64,000 nt of DNA from Clostridia bacterium UC5.1-1E11 (GCA_001305115.1 BCAA01000013.1:18783-82782), one strand, 5' to 3'; shown: positions 18,314 through 26,718, counted from the first letter of the stretch. A program made the numbers and translations. The notes: generated by a model from the sequence alone, not told the origin.

Positions 18314-19133
18314 TTTGCTTCTCCTGCGCGTGGTCTAAGGTGGATTGGAGAAATTCCGTCAGCGCCTGACCGAACTTGTCTAATGCTTCCTTTTGCACAC
18401 CGTCCATCCCCGCTGCGCTCTGGGTGACGGCGGCGGAAATCATTTCGGGCGTGATGGTCGGAGTATGAACATCCGCCCCTTTGGTGAGTTCGGTAAACAT
18501 CTGCTGAGTGATGCCCTTGGTCAAGGACTGCGCTGCTGTGAAATCGTTGCCGATCTCTTTCTTCACTTCCCGCAGCGCCGCCATAAATGTGTTCTGTATC
18601 ATCGTCAGGTCTGCCTGATATACGGGAACTTTCTGCCGGTTGACAGTTCTGGCCGCCTGCACCGCAGCGTCTGTTTTATTGTTTCGGCGCAGCATGGCGC
18701 TGAGAGTAGTAAGCATCTGGTTCTGTCCGGCGAAACCGGCGGCCAGCGTATCGTCAAAATATTGCTCAATCATATAGGTGACTTCTGCAAAGCGAGGGCT
18801 TTCCAAAAGGCGGTTGACGATCTCTGCATTGGCTTTTCCGGTGTACAGATTCCGCGCCGCCTGCACCGACAGGCCCAGTTCTTCAATATCAAAATTTGTC
18901 CGGTCGGGCGTGTTGACTTCCCCCAGCAGGAAATCTGTGGAGACTTCAAACACTTTCGCAATGCGGAGCAAATGTTCTGTGCTGATCTTATCAGTCTTAC
19001 CGCTGACAAACCGGCTGATGGCGCTCTCGGTGCTGCCGATGCGGGTCGCCAGCTGTGCCTGGGTAATTTTATGTTCCTTCATAAGCTCCTGCATCCGCTG
19101 CCGGATATTGCCGGGCAGATAGGCTCCCTCCAT
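18294..19133 (-). CDS. XRE-family transcriptional regulator of the mobile element
   Basis: 279 residues from ATG 19133, chosen for GAGAGG 8 bases upstream. An N-terminal helix-turn-helix (about residues 8-62) contains ITQAQLATRIGSTESAISRFVSGKTDKIS. A long helical C-terminal region of no named domain follows. Divergently transcribed from the primase genes, with the hairpin and operator-like tcttgca/tgcaaga repeat between them, so it is a good candidate for control of element replication and for autoregulation. Confidence 0.82.
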   Translation of the reverse strand: MEGAYLPGNIRQRMQELMKEHKITQAQLATRIGSTESAISRFVSGKTDKISTEHLLRIAKVFEVSTDFLLGEVNTPDRTNFDIEELGLSVQAARNLYTGKANAEIVNRLLESPRFAEVTYMIEQYFDDTLAAGFAGQNQMLTTLSAMLRRNNKTDAAVQAARTVNRQKVPVYQADLTMIQNTFMAALREVKKEIGNDFTAAQSLTKGITQQMFTELTKGADVHTPTITPEMISAAVTQSAAGMDGVQKEALDKFGQALTEFLQSTLDHAQEKQNADPEQ

Positions 19134-19214
19134 GTGACGCACCTCTCTTCTGAAAACTCTCTTTATCCATTATACCTGATAAAACCAGCGCGGGCAAATG
19201 CTTTCCGCTGGCTT

Positions 19215-19264
19215 CGCCGCTCTGAGGTCTTGCATTTTTGCAAGATTTCAGGGCGGCGTTTTTT
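19215..19264 (+). promoter_or_regulatory. Hairpin with T-run in the primase leader (attenuator or operator)
   Basis: 20-bp stem, arms 19215-19234 and 19239-19258, paired throughout when G-U pairs are allowed, loop TTTT, followed by six T. It sits 108 bases upstream of the primase start in the divergent control region. The apex contains tcttgca/tgcaaga. Confidence 0.55.
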
Positions 19265-19366
19265 CATTTCTTGCACTTTTAGCGGATTTTTCGGTTTATA
19301 GGCTTTTTCCCCGTATATTCAGGCAGACGGGCAGATACCGTCAATAAATAATGGAGGACAAAGCCT

Positions 19367-19987
19367 ATGAATTTATTTGAAACTGTAAAATCCGCTGTCA
19401 CCGTGAAGCAGGCCGCCGAATACTACGGCTGTAAGGTCAACCGGGGCGATATGATCTGCTGCCCCTTCCACGATGACCGGCATCCCAGCATGAAGCTGAA
19501 CAGGGATTATTTCTATTGCTTTGGCTGCGGGGCTACCGGGGATGTGATCGATTTTGTGGCGCGGCTGTTCGGCCTGAGCAGCTACGAGGCCGCAAAGAAG
19601 CTGGCCTATGACTTTGGCATCGATCCGGACAAGCCCCCGGCAGCGATGGCTTTGAAAAAGCCCTATCCGCTGGCGCAGGCTTTCCGCAACGATGAGATAC
19701 ACTGCCAGCGGGTGCTCTGCGATTATCTGCATCTGCTGGAACGCTGGAAGGTCGAATATGCCCCGCAATCGCCGGAGGATGAACTGGATGACCGCTTTGT
19801 GGAAGCCTGTCATATGATCGAGTATGTAAATGATTTGTTGGACGTTCTCATGTTTGCGGAACTGAAGCAGCGTGTGAAAGCGGTGGATATGCTGCTGAAG
19901 GACGGCACTATCACCGCGCTGGAGCAGCGGCTCAGACGTCTGGAAAAGGAGGTGCAGCACCATGGCGAAGAACGAGCAATCGCGTGA
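19367..19987 (+). CDS. CHC2 zinc-finger primase-like protein
   Basis: 206 residues. The DnaG-type zinc ribbon is visible as CCPFHDDRHPSMKL and FYCFGCGATGDVIDF, ligands Cys, His, Cys, Cys. The remainder is helical and lacks a TOPRIM catalytic core, so it probably supplies template recognition for the primase/helicase encoded next, with which it overlaps by 26 bases. Start ATG 19367 has GGAGG 8 bases upstream. Replication module of the mobile element. Confidence 0.85.
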   Translation: MNLFETVKSAVTVKQAAEYYGCKVNRGDMICCPFHDDRHPSMKLNRDYFYCFGCGATGDVIDFVARLFGLSSYEAAKKLAYDFGIDPDKPPAAMALKKPYPLAQAFRNDEIHCQRVLCDYLHLLERWKVEYAPQSPEDELDDRFVEACHMIEYVNDLLDVLMFAELKQRVKAVDMLLKDGTITALEQRLRRLEKEVQHHGEERAIA

Positions 19988-21335
19988 GGCCAACCAGCCC
20001 ATCTGGTTTGACGGCAAGAGTATCAATGAAGCCCTGTTTTGTGATGATTTTCTCGGCAGACACAAAATCATCTACACAAACGGGGCTTTTTTCACGCCTG
20101 ATGGCCGCGTGACCGATGAGCTGCCACTGCGTGGAGAAATTTTTGAGGAACTGAAATGCTGCGCGGTCAGCAATATCCCCCGCAAAATCAGCAATATCGT
20201 GGAGCTGATGAAGCTGGCGGCGCTGGTAGAGGATTTCCCGCCGGAGGCTGACCGCATTCATCTGGCAAACGGCACGTTGTTTCTGGATGGCTCCTTTACG
20301 GAGGGAAAACCGGACATCGTGCGTTGCCGCCTGCCGGTGGCCTATAATCCCGATGCGCCCACGCCGACCCGCTGGCTGGCTTTTCTGGATGGGCTTCTTT
20401 ACCCGGAGGACATTCCCACTTTGCAGGAATATATCGGCTACTGCCTGATCCCCAGCAACAAGGGACAGCGCATGATGGTCATTAAGGGCAATGGCGGCGA
20501 GGGTAAGAGCCAGATCGGCGCGGTGCTGTCCGCCCTGTTCGGCAGCAACATGAAGGACGGCAGCATCGGCAAAATTTCCGAGAACCGTTTTGCTCGCGCT
20601 GATCTGGAACACATTCTGCTGTGTGTGGATGACGATATGCGGATGGAGGCCCTGCGTCAGACCAACTATGTCAAATCTATCGTCACCGCCCAGGGCAAGA
20701 TGGACTTGGAGCGCAAGGGCAAGCAGAGTTATCAGGGATGGATGTGCGCCCGGCTGCTGGCATTCAGCAATGGCGACTTGCAGGCTCTCTTTGACCGCAG
20801 TGATGGCTTTTATCGGCGGCAGTTGGTGCTGACCGCCAAAGAGAAACCTGCCGACCGTGTGGATGATCCCGACCTGGCAGAGAAGATGAAGGCCGAGGTG
20901 GAGGGCATTCTGCTGTGGGCTTTTGCGGGATTGCAGCGGTTGGTAGCGAACAACTTCAAGTTCACCGAGAGCCAGCGCACCAAAGAGAACCGGGAGGCCG
21001 TCAAGCGGGACAACAATAACGTGTTTGATTTTCTGGAATCCGAGGGCTATATCCGGCTGAAAGCGGATGCGTCCATCAGTTCAAAGGATTGCTACGACAT
21101 TTACCGGATGTGGTGCGAGGAAAATAGCCTGACTGCACTCAAACGCCGCAGCTTCAGCGATGCGCTGGTGGCAGCCTGCGGTAAGTACAATCTGGAACAC
21201 TGCAACACGATTACCAATTCGGCAGGACGCCGGGTATGGGGCTTTATGGGGATCGAGGCAGTGGCAAGGCCGCATATAAACGAGTTTACGGACGCTTCAC
21301 AGTGTACGTACGTACCGGAAGACTGGCGGGATTGA
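19962..21335 (+). CDS. P4-type plasmid/phage DNA primase-helicase (SF3 helicase, DUF5906)
   Basis: 457 residues. Residues ~130-330 form a superfamily 3 AAA+ helicase with Walker A GNGGEGKSQ (Lys182), acidic LLCVDDDMR as Walker B, and a sensor-like LLAFSNGDLQAL. The C-terminal ~100 residues resemble the winged helix of D5/P4 proteins. It would unwind the element origin and start replication of the circular form. Overlaps the CHC2 gene. The stop lies within an inverted repeat (21304-21365). Confidence 0.85.
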   Translation: MAKNEQSREANQPIWFDGKSINEALFCDDFLGRHKIIYTNGAFFTPDGRVTDELPLRGEIFEELKCCAVSNIPRKISNIVELMKLAALVEDFPPEADRIHLANGTLFLDGSFTEGKPDIVRCRLPVAYNPDAPTPTRWLAFLDGLLYPEDIPTLQEYIGYCLIPSNKGQRMMVIKGNGGEGKSQIGAVLSALFGSNMKDGSIGKISENRFARADLEHILLCVDDDMRMEALRQTNYVKSIVTAQGKMDLERKGKQSYQGWMCARLLAFSNGDLQALFDRSDGFYRRQLVLTAKEKPADRVDDPDLAEKMKAEVEGILLWAFAGLQRLVANNFKFTESQRTKENREAVKRDNNNVFDFLESEGYIRLKADASISSKDCYDIYRMWCEENSLTALKRRSFSDALVAACGKYNLEHCNTITNSAGRRVWGFMGIEAVARPHINEFTDASQCTYVPEDWRD

Positions 21336-21365
21336 TTTCCGATCTGGTCGCCGGTACGTATGTAC
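21304..21365. repeat. Inverted repeat at the end of the primase gene
   Basis: Arms gtacgtacgtaccgg (21304-21318) and ccggtacgtatgtac (21351-21365), one mismatch, 32-base loop. Contains repeated gtacgtac. Could be a terminator or part of a replication origin. Confidence 0.55.
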
Positions 21366-21928
21366 GCAGCGATTGACCCTGTTACCTCATATATTGTAGA
21401 GGCGCTTCATTTGGATAAAGTGGTCGTGCCCATTTTGGGTACACCTATTTTGATGTGTAAAAGTGGTTATGGATATTTTGTCCACCACCAGAACCGTGAA
21501 ATTCTTCGCGCTTTTGTGCTGTGAAATAGGTGTGGTCATTTTGACCACACCTGAAGCGGTCAGTAAAAGCGGTGATTTTGCAGGCATATTTTAGAGCAAT
21601 CTCAAAACAGCGAAATGTTTCTCTTTTATCCGTATACAGTTCGCCGGATGGCGGCTCACGGAACGACGTACAGATTGCAGCATTTTGTGACAATACAGCC
21701 CGAACAGTGAAAAGTCCCGCATTTCTGTAAAGTCGAATATTCCGCCGTTGACCAACGATACGCAGGGAATCATTTCTATCGCAAAACAGCATTTGCACAA
21801 ATTTCACCATTGACCAAAGCCGGTGCGCTCCCCAGCGTAGCCGGTTCTTTTTATGACGCAACCGAAAATCATGTTTTATCTATCAAGTGACAAAGGGCTT
21901 CACTTGCGAAAATGGAGGAATATATTTT
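21336..21928. other. Non-coding region with hairpins, possible replication origin
   Basis: About 590 bases, no frame with a good start site. A perfect 11-bp hairpin aggtgtggtca (21528-21538) / tgaccacacct (21542-21552) with loop TTT stands out. A related ataaagtggtcgtgccc lies near 21415. Position directly after the primase operon fits an origin, which is inference. Confidence 0.4.
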
Positions 21929-22147
21929 ATGAAGTCAAGTATCCGAAACGAAATCAAGGCGCAGATCATCCGCGCCGGTTACACCATGCAGGAAGTCGTT
22001 GACCAGCTGCACGATGAGTATGGGTGGAGCGACAGCGTATCCAATCTTTCCGGAAAATTGCAGCGGGAATCGCTGCGGTATCGGGAGGCCGTGGAGTTGG
22101 CTGACGTGCTGGGATATGACATTGTCTGGCAGAAACGGAGGGATTGA
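21929..22147 (+). CDS. Small DNA-binding-like protein upstream of the relaxase
   Basis: 72 residues from ATG 21929 (GGAGG 12 bases upstream, better than any earlier start). KAQIIRAGYTMQEVVDQL and SVSNLSGKLQRESLRYREAVELADVLGYDIVW form a lambda-repressor-like helix-turn-helix of the kind found in small regulators called 'LLM class' or XRE in mobile elements. Its stop overlaps the relaxase ribosome binding region, indicating translational coupling, so it may help the relaxase at oriT. Confidence 0.7.
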   Translation: MKSSIRNEIKAQIIRAGYTMQEVVDQLHDEYGWSDSVSNLSGKLQRESLRYREAVELADVLGYDIVWQKRRD

Positions 22148-22149
22148 GT

Positions 22150-23136
22150 ATGGAAAAAGCACAATACGCGATTATGCGATTTGCCAAATATAAGGGGCCT
22201 GAAATCGGCAATATCGAGGCCCATAACGAGCGCACAAAGGAAAAGTACGCCAGTAATCCCGATGTGGATACCAGCCGAAGCAAGTACAACTTCCATCTGG
22301 TCAAACCGCCCGGCAAGTACCGGGCCGAGTCAGAGAGGCAAATTGCCGCTGCCGGATGCCGTACCCGGAAAGACAGTATCCGTATGATCGAGACGCTGTT
22401 CACAGCCAGCCCGGAGTTCTTTAAGGGAAAGAAACGGGCGGAAATTCGGGTATTTTTCGAGGAAGCTCTGCACTTTCTGGAACAGCATCAGTCCAAAGAG
22501 ACAATTATATCCGCCGTGGTGCATATGGACGAGAAAACGCCCCATATGCACCTTTGTTTTGTCCCTTTGACGGAGGATGGCAGGCTCAGCGCCAAAGACA
22601 TCATGGGCAATAAAAAGAAGCTGACCTGGTGGCAGGATGAGTTTTGGAAACACATGGTCAAGAAGTTTCCAGATTTGGAGCGTGGCGAGAGCGCCAGCCT
22701 GACCGGGCGCGACCATATCCCGCCCCGCGTATTTAAGGAGATGACCAGACTGACCAAACAGAAAAGCAAACTGGAGGATCTGCTCACTGGAATCAATCCC
22801 TTTAACGCCAAAAGCCGGGCGGAGGAAATCTGCAAGATTCTGGATAGCTATATTCCCAGCGTGGAGAAGATGGACACGCTGCTGCGGAAATATGGCGTGG
22901 CTTTTACGAAAACAGCATCCGAAAACAAAAAGCTGAAAACGAAAAATGCCGAGCTGGAAGAATCTCTTGCATCGGCGCAGAAGGTCAGCACCCTAAAGCA
23001 GATCGAAGACCTCAAGCTGCGGCGCGACTATGACAGTGCCGTGGCGATTTTGGAACAGATACCGGCAGAAGTTTTGAACATCTATGCGCAGAGCAGCCAT
23101 AGAGGAAAGGAGCGGCCTATTGAGCAAAGTTTATGA
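22150..23136 (+). CDS. MobV-family relaxase (Mob/Pre plasmid recombination enzyme)
   Basis: 328 residues from ATG 22150 (GGAGGG 7 bases upstream). Motif I HNERTKEKYASNPD at 25-38, motif III HMDEKTPHMHL with H125, D127-E128, H132 and H134 as metal ligands, and a C-terminal coiled coil (about 255-300) for dimerisation, as in MobM of pMV158. The enzyme nicks oriT and pilots single-stranded DNA into a recipient through another element's secretion channel. The cognate oriT-like site is at 17402-17440. Overlaps the next small gene. Confidence 0.92.
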   Translation: MEKAQYAIMRFAKYKGPEIGNIEAHNERTKEKYASNPDVDTSRSKYNFHLVKPPGKYRAESERQIAAAGCRTRKDSIRMIETLFTASPEFFKGKKRAEIRVFFEEALHFLEQHQSKETIISAVVHMDEKTPHMHLCFVPLTEDGRLSAKDIMGNKKKLTWWQDEFWKHMVKKFPDLERGESASLTGRDHIPPRVFKEMTRLTKQKSKLEDLLTGINPFNAKSRAEEICKILDSYIPSVEKMDTLLRKYGVAFTKTASENKKLKTKNAELEESLASAQKVSTLKQIEDLKLRRDYDSAVAILEQIPAEVLNIYAQSSHRGKERPIEQSL

Positions 23137-23317
23137 TGATCCAAAATATAATGCGGCATTTGACCGCTGTGTTGATGTGATGGCGCGGCTGTTGCAGAAG
23201 TACGGGCCGCAGCTGTTGGAGCAGATGCAGGAGACTGCGAAGGATGGCTGTACACAGTCTGCGGTATCAGGAAAGCAACCCGTTCCTGTGTATCAGGAAT
23301 TTGACAAAGCCGCTTGA
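23120..23317 (+). CDS. Small hypothetical protein of the mobilization operon
   Basis: 65 residues from TTG 23120 with AGGAAAGGAG 8 bases upstream. SKVYDDPKYNAAFDRCVDVMARLLQKYGPQLL is predominantly helical. Overlaps the end of the relaxase gene by 17 bases in another frame. No recognised family, and the overlap suggests a mobilization-related partner. Confidence 0.6.
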   Translation: MSKVYDDPKYNAAFDRCVDVMARLLQKYGPQLLEQMQETAKDGCTQSAVSGKQPVPVYQEFDKAA

Positions 23318-23331
23318 TATAAATTAAATTT

Positions 23332-23380
23332 ACACGTTGCGTATTTGTTTAGCGTATGCTATAATAAATACGCAACGTGT
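23332..23380 (+). promoter_or_regulatory. Promoter embedded in a 15-bp perfect palindrome (operator)
   Basis: Arms acacgttgcgtattt (23332-23346) and aaatacgcaacgtgt (23366-23380). TTGCGT at 23337-23342 and a perfect TATAAT at 23360-23365 with 17-base spacing lie inside, so a dimer bound here would block transcription. Drives the small helix-turn-helix gene and the recombinase. Confidence 0.75.
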
Positions 23381-23404
23381 ATTTTGCTTTATGGGGTAAA
23401 TGAA

Positions 23405-23650
23405 ATGGACTGCAAAACCAAAATAAAAGAACTGCGGGAAAGCACCGGCATGAACCGCAAGGAATTTTGTAAATATTTTCGGATTCCCTATCGGACTGTG
23501 ACAGAGTGGGAACTGGATAACCGCCATGCGCCGGAATATGTACTCCGTTTGTTGGAGTATTACATTCAGAATGAAGGTCTGGCGAAGAAGAAAGTAACGG
23601 ATGAATGTTCAGAGCTGGAAGAAAGGAGCGGCCTGCATGAAGAAAACTAA
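23405..23650 (+). CDS. Small helix-turn-helix regulator upstream of the recombinase
   Basis: 81 residues from ATG 23405. MNRKEFCKYFRIPYRTVTEWELDNRHAPEY is a helix-turn-helix of the XRE/CI type. The gene overlaps the recombinase start by 14 bases and is read from the palindromic promoter at 23332-23380, so it is probably an autorepressor that limits recombinase expression. It could alternatively be a recombination directionality factor. Confidence 0.72.
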   Translation: MDCKTKIKELRESTGMNRKEFCKYFRIPYRTVTEWELDNRHAPEYVLRLLEYYIQNEGLAKKKVTDECSELEERSGLHEEN

Positions 23651-25343
23651 AACAAAATGTTATCTCTACACACGGGTATCTACATCCATGCAGGTGGACG
23701 GATATAGTCTGGATGCTCAGCGAGACAAGCTGCGGAAATACGCTGAATACGAAGATATGGTAGTGGCCGGTGAATATTCTGACGAAGGCTTTTCCGGCAA
23801 GAATATTCAGGGCAGACATGAATTTCAGCGGATGCTGCAAGACATTCAGGACTGCAAAGACGGCGTGGAATATGTGCTGGTATTCAAGCTGTCCCGGTTC
23901 GGCAGGAATGCCGCTGATGTGCTGAATTCCTTGCAGCTGATGCAGGATTTCGGCGTCAATCTGATTTGTGTGGAAGACGGCATTGACAGTTCCAAAGATT
24001 CCGGCAAGCTGATGATTTCTGTCCTTTCTGCGGTGGCAGAGATTGAGCGTGAGAATATCCGGACACAGACGATGGCTGGACGAGAGCAGAAAGCCCGTGA
24101 GGGAAAATGGAATGGCGGCTTTGCTCCTTATGGATACCGCCTTGAAAAAGGCGAATTACTGATTGCCGAGGATGAAGTGGATGTGATCCGTACTATCTTT
24201 GACCGTTATATTCACACCAACGATGGTGTCAGCGGCGTGGCGAAATATCTGAACCGGCAGGGCTTTGTGAAGAAGTTGCGGCAGAACGGCACCATTCCTG
24301 GTTTTTCTGCCAGCTTTGTGAAAAGTATCATTGATAATCCGGTATATATGGGGAAAATTGCCTATGGCAGACGCCGGACAGAGAAGAAGATCGGCACACG
24401 GAATGAGATGCACGTGGTTGAGCAATCGGAGTTCCCTGTGTACGAGGGGAAGCATGAGGCTATCATTTCAGAAGAAGATTGGAACCTCGCGCAGGAAAAA
24501 CGGAAAATCAATGCTTACCGGCGTGAGAAAGTCAATGACCCTACCCACGCACATATCTTGTCCGGTATTCTGAAATGCCCCTGCTGCGGCAAAAGCCTGT
24601 ACGGGAATATTGCGAAAGCCCACAGTAAGGACAAAAAGACCCGCTATTACTATTACTGCAAGAATACCGTTACACCGACTGGTCATGAGTGCACTTTCCG
24701 GCTGAACATTGAACAGACAGAGATGAACCGCATGGTAGCGTCAATTATCTCCGCTATGGTCAGCGACCCACGGTTTGCGAATGCAATCAAGGCGAAAATT
24801 GGCTCCGCTGTCGATACGAACGATTTGGAGAAGCAGCTGGAAGCATTGCAAGCGCAGCTTCGGCAGACGTTAGGCACAAAAGCCCGCCTGGAACGGCAGA
24901 TGGACGGTTTGGATGTGAATGACCCGTATTATGACCGGAAAATTTCTGATTTGCAGCGTCGCTATGACGAGCAATATGGTAGAATAGATGAGATCGAAGT
25001 CCAGATTGACGATGTGCAAAGCCAGATACGGAATATCCGACAGGAGAAAATTTCTGGCGACAACATTTACCGCCTGCTGCTTGCGTTTGATCAGGTCTAT
25101 GAAGCCGCCTCCGAGGTGGAGCGGAAGGAGTTCATGCGGGCGTTCATTGAGCGGATCGAATTGTTCCCGGAAAAGCAGCTGGACGGTAACTGGATCAGGA
25201 AGATCATCTTCAACTTCCCTGTTCCTGTAAATGGGACGGAAGTGAAAGAATTGCCCTTGGAAAATGAAACAATGGTCGAGACGGTATGTTTATTATCCAA
25301 GCGGAGCACAGATGAACCTATCGGTAATTTCCCGTTTCATTGA
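23637..25343 (+). CDS. Large serine recombinase (TnpX/TndX-type site-specific integrase)
   Basis: 568 residues. The catalytic domain starts YTRVSTSMQ with the nucleophile Ser15, followed by EYSDEGFSGKN, KLSRFGRN and ENIRTQTMAGREQK. A Recombinase domain (about 160-270), a zinc ribbon with CPCCGKSLYG and CKN...HEC, and a coiled coil (about 390-480) follow. Start ATG 23637 has AAAGGAG upstream. The last 18 codons after MVETV (CLLSKRSTDEPIGNFPFH) are the displaced end of rlmD, because the att core 25275-25285 lies in frame here. In the circular form the frame would instead continue into the ~100-residue tail now attached to RlmD. Confidence 0.93.
   Translation: MKKTKTKCYLYTRVSTSMQVDGYSLDAQRDKLRKYAEYEDMVVAGEYSDEGFSGKNIQGRHEFQRMLQDIQDCKDGVEYVLVFKLSRFGRNAADVLNSLQLMQDFGVNLICVEDGIDSSKDSGKLMISVLSAVAEIERENIRTQTMAGREQKAREGKWNGGFAPYGYRLEKGELLIAEDEVDVIRTIFDRYIHTNDGVSGVAKYLNRQGFVKKLRQNGTIPGFSASFVKSIIDNPVYMGKIAYGRRRTEKKIGTRNEMHVVEQSEFPVYEGKHEAIISEEDWNLAQEKRKINAYRREKVNDPTHAHILSGILKCPCCGKSLYGNIAKAHSKDKKTRYYYYCKNTVTPTGHECTFRLNIEQTEMNRMVASIISAMVSDPRFANAIKAKIGSAVDTNDLEKQLEALQAQLRQTLGTKARLERQMDGLDVNDPYYDRKISDLQRRYDEQYGRIDEIEVQIDDVQSQIRNIRQEKISGDNIYRLLLAFDQVYEAASEVERKEFMRAFIERIELFPEKQLDGNWIRKIIFNFPVPVNGTEVKELPLENETMVETVCLLSKRSTDEPIGNFPFH
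25275..25285 (+). other. attR core inside the recombinase gene
   Basis: gtcgagacggt, codon-aligned GTC GAG ACG GT in METMVETV of the recombinase. Same core and same frame as in rlmD at 14927-14937. Confidence 0.75.
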
Positions 25344-25610
25344 CCGATGGCTCTTTCTATCTCAGAACAGATGAGTTTTTGTATAAATGATTCTGTTCAC
25401 CAGCATCCTTGAAAATACCATTCCAACGAACTTAAGTATTCCAATATTTCTTACGTAATAGAAAAGGTCTTTTTCTTTTTAATTGACACGATCTTTGCCG
25501 GCAAGTCCTTTAAAAGCGATTGTTGGCTTTTGCCAATAAGAAAACCATTCATGATCACATATAGAATCCTTCGAATACACCGGAAAATAAACAACAATTT
25601 TTATGAGACA
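25344..25610. other. Right flank of the mobile element, no gene seen
   Basis: About 270 AT-rich bases between the displaced rlmD end and the LysR terminator. No reading frame with a ribosome binding site. Represents the original sequence downstream of rlmD. Confidence 0.45.
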
Positions 25611-25648
25611 AAAACACCGCACCAGGAAAATCTCTGGTGCGGTGTTTT
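25611..25648 (-). terminator. Terminator of the LysR gene
   Basis: Perfect 15-bp stem aaaacaccgcaccag (25611-25625) / ctggtgcggtgtttt (25634-25648), with T5 downstream on the minus strand, overlapping the LysR stop codon. Confidence 0.85.
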
Positions 25649-26541
25649 CAATTTTGTCGGTCCGTTGTACGTATCGTTTGTTGTAAACTATCTAGAAACA
25701 ACTCTGCTGCTTTAGTAAATACTTGATATTTTTTCCAAACCACACACAACCCTGCCTGAAGAGTTGGCGCTAGAGGCCTAAAACAAAGATTGCTTCCATT
25801 GGTATTGATAATTCGATCCAGAGTAATGGCATAACCGATTCCCTCATCTACCAAAATAGAGCCATTATATAGCAAACTATATGTTGCTACGATATGAAGA
25901 TCTGCTTCACTGCGATTCAGCCACATAAGCAAAGCACTCCCTTCACGATGCTGGCGAGATAGAATCAAGGGTTTATCCCATAAGTCCTCCGGACGGATAC
26001 ATGCTTTCTGTGCCAAAGCGGCATCTCGTCGCATCAATACACCCCAAGTATCCTTTTCTGGGATCTTTAAATAATTATATTTTGATAAATCCTGAGGGTC
26101 AAACAGAACACCAAAATCAATTAACCCTTTATCCAACTTTTCAACTACATCCGCAGCATCGCCGCTGGCAATATGAAGGCGAACTTCAGGATATTTTCTT
26201 TGGAGTTGTTGAGCTGCTTTTGCGATCACCCGAATGGCATCGGTTTCACCAGCACCAATATAAATGTCCCCTGCCACGGTATCATCACTTAAAGCGATCT
26301 CCTGCTCAGTTTTTTTGACCAATTCCAGGATTTCCCCTGCTCTCTTCCGTAACAGGACCCCCTCCTCAGTCAATGTGATTTTTCGGTTACCACGGATAAA
26401 AAGCTGTTTTCCCAGTTCTTCCTCCAAGTCTTTCAACTGACGGGACAGGGTTGGCTGTGAAAGATGTAAGAATTCTGCCGCCCCAGAGATACTCTGTTCT
26501 CTTGCTACGGCTAGAAAGTATTGTAATACACGTAATTCCAT
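25648..26541 (-). CDS. LysR-family transcriptional regulator
   Basis: 297 residues: winged helix-turn-helix 1-60 (ISGAAEFLHLSQPTLSRQLKDLEEELG, typical of LysR) and a periplasmic-binding-like effector domain from about 90 (GDIYIGAGETDAIRVIAKAAQQLQ). Start ATG 26541 with GGAGG upstream. Transcribed away from a redox/flavodoxin gene island, the usual layout for a LysR activator and its targets, with a ctat-N11-atag site between them. Effector unknown. Confidence 0.9.
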   Translation of the reverse strand: MELRVLQYFLAVAREQSISGAAEFLHLSQPTLSRQLKDLEEELGKQLFIRGNRKITLTEEGVLLRKRAGEILELVKKTEQEIALSDDTVAGDIYIGAGETDAIRVIAKAAQQLQRKYPEVRLHIASGDAADVVEKLDKGLIDFGVLFDPQDLSKYNYLKIPEKDTWGVLMRRDAALAQKACIRPEDLWDKPLILSRQHREGSALLMWLNRSEADLHIVATYSLLYNGSILVDEGIGYAITLDRIINTNGSNLCFRPLAPTLQAGLCVVWKKYQVFTKAAELFLDSLQQTIRTTDRQN

Positions 26542-26576
26542 AGAATCGCCTCCACAAAGTAATATATCACACTTAT

Positions 26577-26595
26577 CTATAGTTGCAAAGCATAG
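26577..26595. promoter_or_regulatory. LysR-type operator
   Basis: ctat (26577-26580), 11 bases, atag (26592-26595): dyad of T-N11-A type in the divergent intergenic region, 36 bases upstream of the LysR start. Confidence 0.5.
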
Positions 26596-26718
26596 TTGCG
26601 TATTTGATATAAGTATTTGCTATCATTCATTTTGAATCGTATACTAAAATCACAAAGGTACATTCCACGAGATGAATGAAATGGAAAAATATTTGTCTTT
26701 TTACGGATAATCCTTGAG

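Larger units (their letters stand above)
14927..25285 (+). mobile_element. Integrative mobilizable element inserted in rlmD
   Basis: A 10.4-kb block bounded by the direct repeat gtcgagacggt (14927-14937 and 25275-25285). It carries a large serine recombinase, a MobV relaxase, a pMV158-like oriT, CHC2 and P4-type primases, an accessory sigma-like factor, XRE regulators and a PadR/HAAS/lipoprotein cargo. There are no type IV secretion genes, so it would be mobilized by a helper element. Insertion replaces the last codons of rlmD. The gene styles and codon use differ visibly from flanking DNA. Confidence 0.85.

Noticed and set aside
21445..21861. 138-codon minus-strand frame in the mobile element
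   Set aside because: No start signal, odd composition, and it contains the hairpins of the candidate origin.
14927..25285. Prophage
   Set aside because: No capsid, tail, terminase or lysis genes. A relaxase and oriT indicate a mobilizable element.
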